A stretch of DNA of 43,446 nt from Schizochytrium sp. CCTCC M209059 (lineage: Eukaryota > Sar > Bigyra > Thraustochytrida > Thraustochytriidae). The stretch spans positions 10,015 through 53,460 of the forward strand of contig KN805427.1 of assembly GCA_000818945.1 (NCBI GenBank), in the 5' to 3' direction. Shown piece after piece: positions 28,287 to 36,933 of the stretch. A program made the translations under genes and the position numbers. Every line of letters begins with the position of its first letter. Positions within the stretch are counted from its first letter, which is position 1. The notes below the pieces were generated by a model. It saw nothing but the letters and a program-made list of their open reading frames with translations. It was not told the origin of the DNA and ran no database searches.

Positions 28287-28822
28287 CGTGCCGCACCGCC
28301 AGAATCCAGGCTCGCGCGCTTCCTCCCTCTCTCGCTCGCTTCCGTGCGCACGCGGGCTCGCGAGATCGATGATCTTCGTTCGACTTTGCTCGCCCCGTTC
28401 AACGCGCGGAGGGAGAAGACGGAAAAGAAGCTTCGCCCCGTTCGCCGCCGCCGCAAGTGCCACAAACGCCATTCCGCACTTGCGCCGGCGCGAAGCCGCA
28501 CTTGCGGGGCGGCCGCAAGTCGGGCTCGGCCGCGCGCAAGTGCGGAATAACGGCGCGGCAAGGGCCGAATGGCCGCCCGCAAGTCGAGAATGCCGCCGCA
28601 AGTGGAGAATGCCTCTGCGAGGAAAGAACGGCGGCGCCCTCCACGGGCAAAACGCGGGCGCCGTGCGCTGTGTTCTGCGCGCGGCGAGAGAGGACGCGCC
28701 GCGAGGCCAGCGCGGGCGGGCGCGCGGAGAGACGAGGCGGCGCGCCTGTGGAAAGGCCGGTCGACGGTCGCCGTCGCGCGTGGTGGCCTCGTTGGGGGCG
28801 GATCTAACGAACCAGCAGCAAG
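28287..28822. promoter_or_regulatory. Bidirectional promoter of Rpn13 and the KR-rich protein with repeated CGCAAGT elements
   Basis: This 536-base GC-rich region has seven copies, on both strands, of the core CGCAAGT between 28452 and 28604. Four share a longer form, SCGCAAGTSSRGAATR: 28535-28550, 28577-28592, 28596-28611 and, inverted, 28470-28485. The inverted copy and 28535-28550 form a 15-base inverted repeat around a ~50-base spacer. The pattern looks like a multi-site transcription factor module. Confidence 0.5.
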
Positions 28823-29761
28823 ATGGAGTTTGGGCCTCGAAAACCCGACGAGGCGACCAAGGCCAAGCCCGCGCCGCTGAGCCTGCAGTCGATGATCCTG
28901 GCGCAGCAGGCGCGAGGGGAAACCGTGGACCCGCTTTTGCTCAAGGTTGGCCGCGAAATGTCGACGATTGAAGACCGGATCGGAGACACGAGCCGGCCCG
29001 ACTGGGAAGACTTCAAGCAACAGCACATGGACAAGCTCGGACATAACATGGAGGACGCCATGGAGGAGTATAAGCGTGCACTTGCTGCCGAACGCGATAA
29101 AAAGCTGCGTGACATGCAACGAGTTTCGAAGAAAAGGTCTAAAGGGGAAAGGAAGAAGAGCAAAAAGCACAAAAAGTCCAAGAAAAACCACAAACGAAAG
29201 CATAAGAGCCGGCGACGCCGCGATGACAGCGACGACGATAGTGACGATGACGATCACGCTAGCAGCAACAGCAGCAATAGCGAAAATGGAGAGAGAAAAA
29301 TTCGAAAGAGGCGTGATACCTCGAAAAAGAGCAAAAGGCAGAGCAACCGCTACGACAAGCGAAAGAGGGATGCGAGCAACAGCGAGAGCGACAGTGATAC
29401 TTTTAGACCTCGAGACAGGGCCAATCATGACGCCGAGAGCGACGATGGCGGAAAGAGCCGCAAGAACGGTCGCAGAGACCGCAGCGCTAAAAGGAGCACG
29501 AAAAGAAGCAAACACAAACGGAGAAAGCACCGCCGCAAGAGCGACAGCGATAGTGGTAGTAGCAGTAGCGACAACGACGATCACGACGGCGTCGGCGAAA
29601 AAAATGACAATAGCAAAGCTGACGAGGAAAGACGACACTGGCACAAGCGCAGGCGGAAACATAGTCGCAGCCGCAGCCGCAGCCGCAGCCCGGGACCTTG
29701 CAGCAATTCGGCAGGAGCAAAGAGTCCCTTGGCCAAGAATGACCGCGAGAAGAGCTCTTGA
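28823..29761 (+). CDS. Lys/Arg/Ser-rich nuclear protein, possibly FAM133-like
   Basis: The 312-residue product has a short conserved-looking N-terminus (1-100) and a long low-complexity tail. The N-terminal part has LSLQSMILAQQ and then SRPDWEDFKQQHMDKLGHNMEDAMEEYKRALAAE. Beyond residue 105 it is almost all Lys, Arg, Ser and Asp, with KKSKKHKKSKK-type basic runs, acidic SDDDSDDDD runs and a C-terminal SRSRSRSRS stretch like SR splicing factors. The WE/DxxK helix followed by a KKKxKK/SSSD tail resembles FAM133 proteins, but the match is from memory and weak. Nuclear location and an RNA-processing role are inferred from composition. It starts at the first ATG after the GC-rich promoter and is divergent from Rpn13. 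Confidence 0.6.
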   Translation: MEFGPRKPDEATKAKPAPLSLQSMILAQQARGETVDPLLLKVGREMSTIEDRIGDTSRPDWEDFKQQHMDKLGHNMEDAMEEYKRALAAERDKKLRDMQRVSKKRSKGERKKSKKHKKSKKNHKRKHKSRRRRDDSDDDSDDDDHASSNSSNSENGERKIRKRRDTSKKSKRQSNRYDKRKRDASNSESDSDTFRPRDRANHDAESDDGGKSRKNGRRDRSAKRSTKRSKHKRRKHRRKSDSDSGSSSSDNDDHDGVGEKNDNSKADEERRHWHKRRRKHSRSRSRSRSPGPCSNSAGAKSPLAKNDREKSS

Positions 29762-29954
29762 ATAAGCAATTTGTTATCTAAAAGATTGAAAAGATTGGGA
29801 AGCTAGGAAAAGAAAACATAGAAAAATCAGTTACTACAAAAGGCTTGTTCTGCAACGCAGACATCTTTTGGCCCCGCGAGTGCTGTTGTCAAGGGTAAGC
29901 TGGACAGCGAGAGGTACGCTTAAAAGGGACGAGCAAAGAATAAATCTGAACACG
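29762..29954. other. Short convergent spacer
   Basis: AT-rich 193 bases between two converging stop codons; it probably holds both polyadenylation sites. Confidence 0.4.
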
Positions 29955-31988
29955 CTATAAGATTTCATGGGAAGGTATACGGACCTCCGAACCGTTGTCT
30001 TGCGATCGAGCTTGCATAAGTGTTCGTCGATGCCGTTCCGAGGCGGCCTCAATGGAAATGCGATCTCGCTCCTCAAAAGGCGACGTGAGAATGTAGCTGG
30101 TCTCCGGCTCCGCAATGGTTTTGTGCAAGAACATGCTGAGTACAATCAAAACCAATGCCACCTTGTTGTACGAGGATACAACAAATTGAGTTGGAACGTC
30201 TTTCGAGACATTTGGCTGGAAATTGATGTCGTAAATGATGAGCGCGGACCAGCCAATAGGAATGGCAAGCGCTGTGCAAATGCGAAGACAAAGTTCTGTG
30301 GCCTTGCGCATAATATAGAGCGTGAGCATGTGGTACGAGAAGCTAACGAGCAAAAAGAGAATGAGCAGCGGCAACAGCGGCTTGCACCAGTCAGGGTCTG
30401 CATGACCAATGTATCCAATGCCTGTTTCTTTGCCAAGAAGAATACACTGCAGACCCTGTGAGACCTCTTCATCGAGACCGTGGAGCTCCATGCTCACGTT
30501 GGACCACTTGCGTGTGGGATGCTGGAGATGACGGCCGATGGGAGCCAAAATGACGCCGAAAAGAAATTGCATAGGGACAAGCCAGCCGTGCAGCATCATG
30601 GGCGCAACAGGTAGCGAGTATCGCACGAGAGTCCGCTCCTCGCAAATGGCGGAGAGCGCTGCTGGCACTGCAGCAAGCAAGAAGATTAATGTGCTCGAGG
30701 CGCAGTCAGCATTGTAAACGTGGCAATAGGACTTTGCGCCGAGTGCAGAGACGCTATTCGATATGACAGGGAAAAGGCCGATTGCAACACCGCACACCAC
30801 CAGGAACATGGACATGATTGCATACGGCTGGTTGACAATGAACCGCCGGGTCTTTCTCAGTGTTCGCTCGAAGGCAAGCCGGAAACAGCCTGCGTCTGAG
30901 GTCACCTCGGGCGACAAATTGACCCGCGATGCATGTTGCTGCTGTTGCCGGTTTCGTTGCTCGAGCATGAGCTGGTGTTGCGCTTGTTGCAGCATAGGCT
31001 CGGCCGGCGAGTCGTCTGAGAGCCAGTACTCGGGTAGACTTGGCATCCAGTAGCGAACTGCAATCATGATACCGGTAAGTAATGCCCCAAAGAGCTTTGT
31101 GAGCGGGATGGAAGCGTTAACGAGAAGAATGGTCAAGGGTGCTGGAACAGAGCCGCTAGAAACGACCTGCATGATCAGATGAAGAGCATTTAGGAAGGCG
31201 AGCAGCACGAACCAGGTCTTTGGAAAATCGCACGATTCCATGGCATTGCGGGAATACTTGCACGAGTACCAAATGGCCGACCCAATGGCGAGCGGGACGT
31301 GCGTGAGCATCAAGAGTTGAGCCAGCACGTAGCGGTAGTCGCGCAGCTCGTCCACCATGGTATGGTCGGCCATGACTTTGAGGAGAACAGGTTCGAGAGC
31401 GGTGACACAGATAAGTGCCACGGCTGCGAGGAAGAGCTTGAGGTTATGTGAAAGCATCAGCGACGAGGGGTCCTCGGGGTCGTCCTCCGAGTCCAACTCG
31501 AGGTAGTCATCCCGCTGGCTTGCCCGAATTGCGTCAATGCTGTCGACTATGAACCCGCATGAACGAAGCAGCGAGATGCTGCCAGTCTCCACGAGCTTCC
31601 ATAATTTCGCAGCGCGATTTCTCGCGGTCTGGGCGCTTTGAGCGCAGCAGTTGCCGCGGTCGAACTCGATCCCTTCGTTGAGCCGTTCAAATCTTGCTGC
31701 AGTTCGTGGTGACGATGGCGTGGACAGCAACCTCCTCCGCGAGTACCCTCCATAGCCTGTGCTTCCGCCGCCGCTGCTGCTCCCTACGGCGCTCGCGCCG
31801 CCGCCGCCGCCGCCGCGGCCTCCCCCGACGGTGGACGTCGTGACCCGGGACGCTGTCGGCAAAGCGCCACCTCCTCCAGCTCCACCTCGTCCTCCTGCGC
31901 CGCCGCCGCTGCTGCTACCACCAACACCATCATCGCCGCTGCCGAAGCGGCCGAGGCCGTCGGCCTCGCCACCGTCTCCGCGCAACAT
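29955..31988 (-). CDS. CRT-like transporter (chloroquine-resistance-transporter-like, DMT superfamily)
   Basis: This is a polytopic membrane protein related to PfCRT of Plasmodium and the plant CLT proteins, which move small peptides, thiols or amino acids across vacuolar or plastid membranes. From the ATG at 31988 it has 677 residues. Residues ~1-175 are Gly/Ser/Arg-rich and soluble. About ten membrane segments follow. Diagnostic segments are PLTILLVNASIPLTKLFGA, TLIFLLAAVPAALSAICEE followed by VPMQFLFGVILAPIG, and the lumenal loop GLQCILLGKETG...DPDWC with paired cysteines as in CRT. A hydrophilic insertion with a short Gln run interrupts the middle (about 350-420). The frame is also open to an ATG at 32084 (32 residues longer), which I consider less likely because that part is AT-rich, leader-like DNA containing TAGGCCTA. 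Confidence 0.8.
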   Translation of the reverse strand: MLRGDGGEADGLGRFGSGDDGVGGSSSGGGAGGRGGAGGGGALPTASRVTTSTVGGGRGGGGGGASAVGSSSGGGSTGYGGYSRRRLLSTPSSPRTAARFERLNEGIEFDRGNCCAQSAQTARNRAAKLWKLVETGSISLLRSCGFIVDSIDAIRASQRDDYLELDSEDDPEDPSSLMLSHNLKLFLAAVALICVTALEPVLLKVMADHTMVDELRDYRYVLAQLLMLTHVPLAIGSAIWYSCKYSRNAMESCDFPKTWFVLLAFLNALHLIMQVVSSGSVPAPLTILLVNASIPLTKLFGALLTGIMIAVRYWMPSLPEYWLSDDSPAEPMLQQAQHQLMLEQRNRQQQQHASRVNLSPEVTSDAGCFRLAFERTLRKTRRFIVNQPYAIMSMFLVVCGVAIGLFPVISNSVSALGAKSYCHVYNADCASSTLIFLLAAVPAALSAICEERTLVRYSLPVAPMMLHGWLVPMQFLFGVILAPIGRHLQHPTRKWSNVSMELHGLDEEVSQGLQCILLGKETGIGYIGHADPDWCKPLLPLLILFLLVSFSYHMLTLYIMRKATELCLRICTALAIPIGWSALIIYDINFQPNVSKDVPTQFVVSSYNKVALVLIVLSMFLHKTIAEPETSYILTSPFEERDRISIEAASERHRRTLMQARSQDNGSEVRIPSHEIL

Positions 31989-32614
31989 CTCGCGCCGCGC
32001 CGCTGGCCAAATGCAGGACTGATTGCCACGCAATCTTGCTTGAGCTTCGCCTTTATTTAGGCCTACTTTACTCAATTTTGACATTCCAGGCGCTGGCAGG
32101 AGAATAAGCAAGGCGCCGGGAAGAAGACGACAACAACACACAACAACATGATTCGCGAGAAAAAAGGGACCGTGCTGCCGCAGGAAATTGTGCAAAGGCC
32201 TCGCTGCTTTCAAAGTTTGTTGTTTGGCGGGCTGGCTAGCTGGCTGGCTGGCTGGCTGGCTGGACGGTCTGGTCGGTCTGGTCGCGACGGGTATGTCAAG
32301 ACGAGCATTGATTGCCATTCAAGGCTTTGACGGATAACAAAGAATAACACGTAGACGCTGGATGCGAAAGAAGTCGGTGAAGTGGTGGTGTCCCGGAATG
32401 GCACCGTTAAGATCATGAGGTCATTGGTTTTTTCTACTACATGGGGAGAAAGAGAGCGAGAAGGCGCGAGAGTTTGCTCGCTCATTCGCATCGGCGAAAA
32501 GGGAAAAGAGACAGGAAAGGCAAGAACGTCCGATCTGTACTGCAAGGCGCTCTCCTTCTTCATCGACAGGAAATGCTTCCTAGGTCTACAATGGGTTGCT
32601 GCCTTGTTTGCACG
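31989..32614. other. CRT-like gene promoter and 3' flank of the TFIIB-like gene
   Basis: This contains TAGGCCTA (32058-32065), a GGCT microsatellite (32227-32263) with GGTCT repeats after it, and AG-rich DNA. It is AT-richer than flanking coding DNA. No gene supported. Confidence 0.45.
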
Positions 32615-34051
32615 TTAGCAACGAGTGCGAAGCTTTTTCGCCTTGGAGGGGCGCGCCTTGCGCTTGGTCGTCTGAACTGGACGCGAAGAAGAGCGTGACT
32701 TGGCAAGAACTCCAGACGTTGTGGTTTCGCTTTGAGCACCACTCGAGGAAAGTTTGTTCGTTTCAGAGACTCCTGCGGCGTCGACACCGGGCCCTCCCTG
32801 GAGAAACTTGCGCTTGAGGCTTCCAGGCGCGGCCGCCAATAAAAGGTCACGCGACGGATGGGTCTTGGTTTCTGCTGAGGAGTCCACAACGACGGAATCC
32901 TCCTTCTCCCCGGCACGGGAATCGATGGCATTCACGGAGGCCGATTGCTGCTGCTTGGACTGCTGCTCATGCTGAAGATTCTGTTGTGGCTGATGCTTGT
33001 TGTGCATGCTCGCTTCCTCTTCCTCTTCGCCTGTCACGGAGCTGACCATGTCAGTGCCTGCAGGGCTCTGCACTTCAGCGGAAGCAGGCGAAAAGGGCCA
33101 CAAGTGATCGCTCGTGGTCTTGGGTTGTGCAGGCGCTGATGGCGCTAGCGTTTGCTTTGTTTCAAGAGAGACTCGTTCGCCTCGGGTCCCCTGTGTTGAA
33201 GACAATCTATCCACGCGGGGCTTGGGTTTGGTCTCGGCCAGCGGTGCAAGTCCTGGCGCAAGTTTGCACCGATGAAGCCGGACATCCTTTTTACACGAGA
33301 AAGCACGTCTGCAGCGCTTGCAAGAAAAGGTAGGGGGTGGTTTTCCATCCTCGTTGAGTGCCCGTCTTTTGAGAAGCGTCGACGCGGCGTCGGCACACGC
33401 CTGAACGACCTTGGAGAATCCACAGAGTCGTTCCAGGCCTTCCGAGTACGCATCGAACATGCGCGCGGCGATTTCGACGGTGCGGTCGTCGCTGCAGAGT
33501 GCCTCGAGGTCAGCGCGGGCCTTCCGTGCAAGTTTGTTCTTGTGTAGTCGCGTTGTGAGCCAGCCAGAGCGCGCGCGTTCTCGGAGGGCACGGTCGAGTT
33601 CATAGCTTTCGCGCGTGGAACTCTCCGAGTACTGAGCGGCGCCGGCGCCAAAATGAGCGTCCTGGCCGTTGCGCTCCCAGGCGAACCCGCTGCAGCCGCA
33701 CTGCAAACATGTGACGTCGCCGCTCTTCTCGTCGACGACCCGTGTTTGCGAGGCGCCGCAGCGCCGGCAAGGAACGAATTTTTCCACGACCTGTGGCTTG
33801 GCCTGCTCCATGGCCTCGAGGTACGCGCGCAGGACGCTTTGTCTTAGCTGCGCGACGGCCTTGGCGCGTTTCTTGGCTTCGGCCTCCTGGCGCAGACGCG
33901 CACGCCGCTGCTGCTCCTGCTCCTGCTGCTCTAGCTGCAGGCGTTGGCGGCGCTGCTCGAGCGACGACTGGTTTCCCCGCATCGTCGCGCCCGCCCGCTC
34001 CTGCCCTTGCGCCTCTCGCGCGGAGGCGGCGGGCCCGGCGCGCTCGCCCAT
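32615..34051 (-). CDS. TFIIB-type zinc-ribbon protein with an additional C-terminal zinc finger
   Basis: The 478-residue protein opens with a Gln/Arg/Glu-rich coiled region (25-90). It then has a TFIIB-like zinc ribbon with cysteines 95, 98, 115 and 118 (CRRCG...VTCLQCG). Residues ~165-235 (RKARADLEALC...TVEIAARMFDAYSEGL...FSKVVQACADAASTLLKRR) resemble one TFIIB cyclin fold: a helix ending in a hydrophobic patch, then VxxAxxMFDxY, then a helix of small residues like the AACIYIACR helix. A zinc-finger-like motif follows at 244-262 (CKRC...HRC, giving C-X2-C-X12-H-X-C). Residues 270-478 are disordered and end in a basic cluster. True TFIIB has two cyclin folds and no such finger, so this is a divergent relative, perhaps a transcription or chromatin factor. 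Another possible start is M24 (33982). Confidence 0.6.
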   Translation of the reverse strand: MGERAGPAASAREAQGQERAGATMRGNQSSLEQRRQRLQLEQQEQEQQRRARLRQEAEAKKRAKAVAQLRQSVLRAYLEAMEQAKPQVVEKFVPCRRCGASQTRVVDEKSGDVTCLQCGCSGFAWERNGQDAHFGAGAAQYSESSTRESYELDRALRERARSGWLTTRLHKNKLARKARADLEALCSDDRTVEIAARMFDAYSEGLERLCGFSKVVQACADAASTLLKRRALNEDGKPPPTFSCKRCRRAFSCKKDVRLHRCKLAPGLAPLAETKPKPRVDRLSSTQGTRGERVSLETKQTLAPSAPAQPKTTSDHLWPFSPASAEVQSPAGTDMVSSVTGEEEEEASMHNKHQPQQNLQHEQQSKQQQSASVNAIDSRAGEKEDSVVVDSSAETKTHPSRDLLLAAAPGSLKRKFLQGGPGVDAAGVSETNKLSSSGAQSETTTSGVLAKSRSSSRPVQTTKRKARPSKAKKLRTRC

Positions 34052-34252
34052 GTCGTCCGGCCCGGGCTCCCCGCCCGAGTTCTGCTTCGCTCCCGCGAGG
34101 CCGCGCCCGGCGAGCGCCTCTCCGCGCCCGCCCTGGTCGCGGGACCGCGCTCCCGGTGGCTGGCAGCCCTCTTTCCCTTTCTCTTCTGCTCCACTTCGGT
34201 CAATTCTCCGCTCCTCGCTCCTTTTTCCCCTCGCCGCCGCGGGGCCCGCTTG

Positions 34253-34284
<32 letters not shown>

Positions 34285-34788
34285 CGGGCGGCGGAGGGCC
34301 AGGGCGGGGGGGGAACGCGGGGCGCGGGGCGCGGCGGGGCGGTGAAGGGCGGCAAGCAGGGCGGCGGGGCGGGAATGAATGAGTGGGTGGGCGGAGAAGG
34401 GGCGAGGAGGGGGCGGCGGAAGAGGCGGCGGGAGCAGGGGCGGCCGAGGCGGCAGGCAGTCCGCGTTGAGAGGGAGACTAGGTGAGTGGGTGGCGCAGCG
34501 GCGACGCGCGCGGGGCCGAGGAGGGCGGCGCGCGCGAGGGCGAGGGCGCGGAAGACTGACGCCGGAGACGGGACCTGCGTGCGGAACGACGCGACGGACT
34601 TTGCTTTGTGCGGACCTTGTGGATCGACGGTGGACTGGATTGCTTGCGTGGACTGATTGGTTGATTGATTGGCGGTGATTGATCGACTGGGTGGCGTGCG
34701 TGCGTGCGTGCGTGCGGGACGGGGCTTTGTTTGCGTGGCGTGCAGCAGAGCGAGTCGACGAGACAGCTCGGAAAGGCCGTCAGGAAAG
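34052..34788. promoter_or_regulatory. RPL6: Shared upstream region of the TFIIB-like gene and RPL6; possible RPL6 5' UTR intron
   Basis: GC- and G-rich 737 bases with a CCTG microsatellite (34250-34283) and a GCGT tract (34698-34718). An excellent splice donor, CTAG|GTGAGT at 34482, and a pyrimidine-poor acceptor candidate, GGCGTGCAG ending near 34744, would remove about 260 bases of leader ahead of the RPL6 ATG. Leader introns are common in ribosomal protein genes, but transcript evidence is missing. Confidence 0.3.
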
Positions 34789-35961
34789 ATGTCCACCAAG
34801 ATGACCCGCTCGGCGGTGTACAAGAAGCGCGTCGAGAAGCGCAACAAGGCCTTCCAGGCCCGCAAGGAGGGAGTCTACTTCGCCGACGATGAGGCCATCC
34901 CCAAGGTCAACACCAACAACACCGAGCGACCGACCAAGCTCAAGGCCTCGATCAAACCAGGCTCTGTGCTCATCGTGCTCTCCGGCCGCTTCCGTGGCAA
35001 GCGCGTTGTTTTCCTCAAGCAGCTCGAGTCGGGCTACCTTCTCGTGACCGGTACGTTTATTTCTGTCTTTGGATCTCGATTCGCTCAGGATACTGGCCCG
35101 AATCGAGACCTCATTTTGTCCTTATTCACCTTCACCGCCTCTCCGCGTTGCCGAGTAACATGAGATACAAAAGTATCGCTCCGTTGCTTTTGTGGTGCTG
35201 TTCGTTCGTGGCTTGCTCGCTCAAGCTTCTCATTTCATGCGATGGGCGCGCTCGATGATCGAAGAACTTTCAGTGAGCGTGGCTAGTTGTGCTGCGAGGT
35301 GTCGGCCCTGTCTGACGCTATCGCCTCCGACCCGTGGCGCGCCCGTGGCTCTGATGGACCGATCAGCCGGTCTCCCATCGGCCTCCTCGAGCGCGCGCTG
35401 CGAACGTGGGGTGAACGAGAGCCTCGACTTTGATGCGGTCTCGTGGCACAGCCTGCAAGAGCGCGCAATGATCCATTGCTATGAGAGCTGAGGGCCGCCA
35501 AGCGTGAGCAACCGAACAGAGCACTTTCGGAACGTGACAAGGGCGGTGAAAGGGGAGGATGTGGAGAAAGAGAAAGAAGAGAACATCGACTAACAGCGCT
35601 CACCCCTCGTAATGTAATTTCCATAGGCCCCTACAAGTGCAACGGCTGCCCCATCCGCCGCATCAACCAGGCCTTTGTCATTGGCACCTCCACACAGGTC
35701 GACATTAGCGGCGTCAAGATCCCGGACCACATTGACGACAAGTATTTTGCCCGCACCAAGCAGCCAAAGCGTGGCGAGGAGGGCTTCTTCAACCTCCAGA
35801 AGGAGATCAACCCCGAGTGGCTCGCCAAGCGCAAGGAAGACCAGAAGACGGTCGACACTGCCCTTCTCAGCGCCATCGAGAAGGAGCCCCTTCTCATTGA
35901 GTACCTCAAGGCCCCCTTCACCTTGACCAAGGGCATGGCCCCGCACCTGCTCAAGTTCTAA
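34789..35961 (+). CDS. RPL6: 60S ribosomal protein L6 (eL6), two exons
   Basis: Structural protein of the large cytosolic ribosomal subunit. Exon 1 (34789-35050; 87 codons plus one base) encodes the basic N-terminus and the KOW-like core PGSVLIVLSGRFRGKRVVFL. Exon 2 (35627-35961) continues in phase with GPYKCNGCPIRRINQAFVIG, TQVDISGVKIPDHIDDKYF, and ends MAPHLLKF. The joined product is 198 residues, shorter than the ~290 of mammals but similar to fungal L6. Splice sites are GTACGT and TTTCCATAG with a CTAAC branch site (35590-35594). Without splicing the frame would end at 35163 and lose the conserved C-terminal half, so the intron is certain. The ATG at 34789 has an AAGATGTCC context. Confidence 0.96.
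35051..35626 (+). other. RPL6: RPL6 intron (576 bases)
   Basis: The boundaries are set by the protein frame and by the GTACGT donor, CTAAC branch and TAG acceptor. Close to the donor, TCTCGATTCG (35074-35083) and CGAATCGAGA (35099-35108) form a perfect 10-base-pair stem with a 15-base loop. I looked for C/D-box snoRNA signals and found no convincing pair. Confidence 0.93.
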
Positions 35962-36170
35962 TTTTTTTTACAACTATTGGCATCGTGCTTTTGCTGTCTC
36001 CTTTGTCTTTTTTCTGATTGATCTCGTTTTGCCCTTGCGTTAAGAGGCTTTCTTGATCCCCGTTTCCGGGCCGTCTCCTTTCCTTGATTGTGTATTTGTT
36101 ACTGTCTTTATGCATACATACCATCATATACCTCTCCTTGGGAGTCCAGGTGGCATACGTGCATTTCGCC
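35962..36170. other. RPL6 3' flank
   Basis: T-rich 3' UTR-like sequence directly after the RPL6 stop codon. No gene supported. Confidence 0.4.
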
Positions 36171-36731
36171 ATGGCATTATATCTGATTCTTAAGGGCCCA
36201 CACGACGAGCTTCTCCGAGCCAATAGCATATCAGACGAGCATCGACTGCAGCAGCAAGGAGAGCAACCGCGGTTGGCAAGCTTTGTGATGTCGTTGCATA
36301 CGCAGATTCGCGCCCAAAGTAGCGACTTTCTCATGCGAGACCCGACCTTGACAGGGATCGATTTGCGTGATGATGCCCAAAAAGATGTGAAAACAATTGA
36401 TCAAGCGTGCGAAACGATAGGCTACCGCTAACAGCAAGCTATGGCTCGCAAAGGATGGTTCACTCGCCAGAGTATACGCGCTTGCTGAACACCATAGACT
36501 TTTAGGGAAACCATGGAGCTGGGCGGGGCGGCCTGAGCACGGCTCAACATACGGCACCGACTTCATTCATGGCCTTTACAAGCGGCCAGCTGAGGATCTC
36601 TTTAGAGATGGCGCTGGAAAATCCGTCGAACAAAATGGGGGCCGGGTGATTGCGATACGCGCGCAGCTCGAGAAGGATTTTCTAGGCAGCTTGTGTCTCC
36701 CTTCAGAGCAGTGCATTCCACATAAAAGCAG
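36171..36731 (+). pseudogene. Possible frame-broken gene of unknown function
   Basis: An ATG in a near-ideal context (CGCCATGG) at 36171 opens an 86-codon frame ending at 36431. It is protein-like: DELLRANSISDEHR, LASFVMSLHTQIRAQSSDFL, GIDLRDDAQKDVKTIDQ. The next frame over is open from 36421 and also reads like protein: LWLAKDGSLARVYALAEHH, then KPWSWAGRPEHGSTYGTDF and AIRAQLEKDFLG, before it turns into T-rich sequence and the AAGC repeat. A single frameshift near 36421-36431 would join them into a ~180-residue product. An intron is possible, but the only CTAAC there is too near the AG. I do not recognise the family. It sits between the 3' ends of RPL6 and RIO2. Confidence 0.35.
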
Positions 36732-36834
36732 AAAACAAGTGCCGACTCCGTCTAATTTTCGACTCTTATTTTTTGCGTTCGTGCTGCTCGCAAAGAAAAA
36801 ACTCTTTCTTTTTTTCTTTTCTTTTTTCATAAGA

Positions 36835-36867
<33 letters not shown>
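36835..36867. repeat. AAGC/CAAG microsatellite, about 8 units
   Basis: A short perfect tract of the same unit as the giant 18681-19389 array, about 70 bases beyond the RIO2 stop codon, again giving CTTG on the coding strand of the neighbouring gene's 3' flank. Confidence 0.95.
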
Positions 36868-36868
<1 letters not shown>

Positions 36869-36933
36869 AAACGATTCACAAAATTACAATTTTCAGTGAT
36901 GATGGTGAATCTTCTCGTTGTTGATAAGGCTGT

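Noticed and set aside
32085..32318. Longer N-terminus of the CRT-like protein beyond the ATG at 32084
   Set aside because: It reads through a GGCT microsatellite (Gln-Pro-Ala-Ser repeats) and starts at a non-conserved codon.
35051..35626. A snoRNA inside the RPL6 intron
   Set aside because: Only approximate C and D boxes and no terminal stem could be found.
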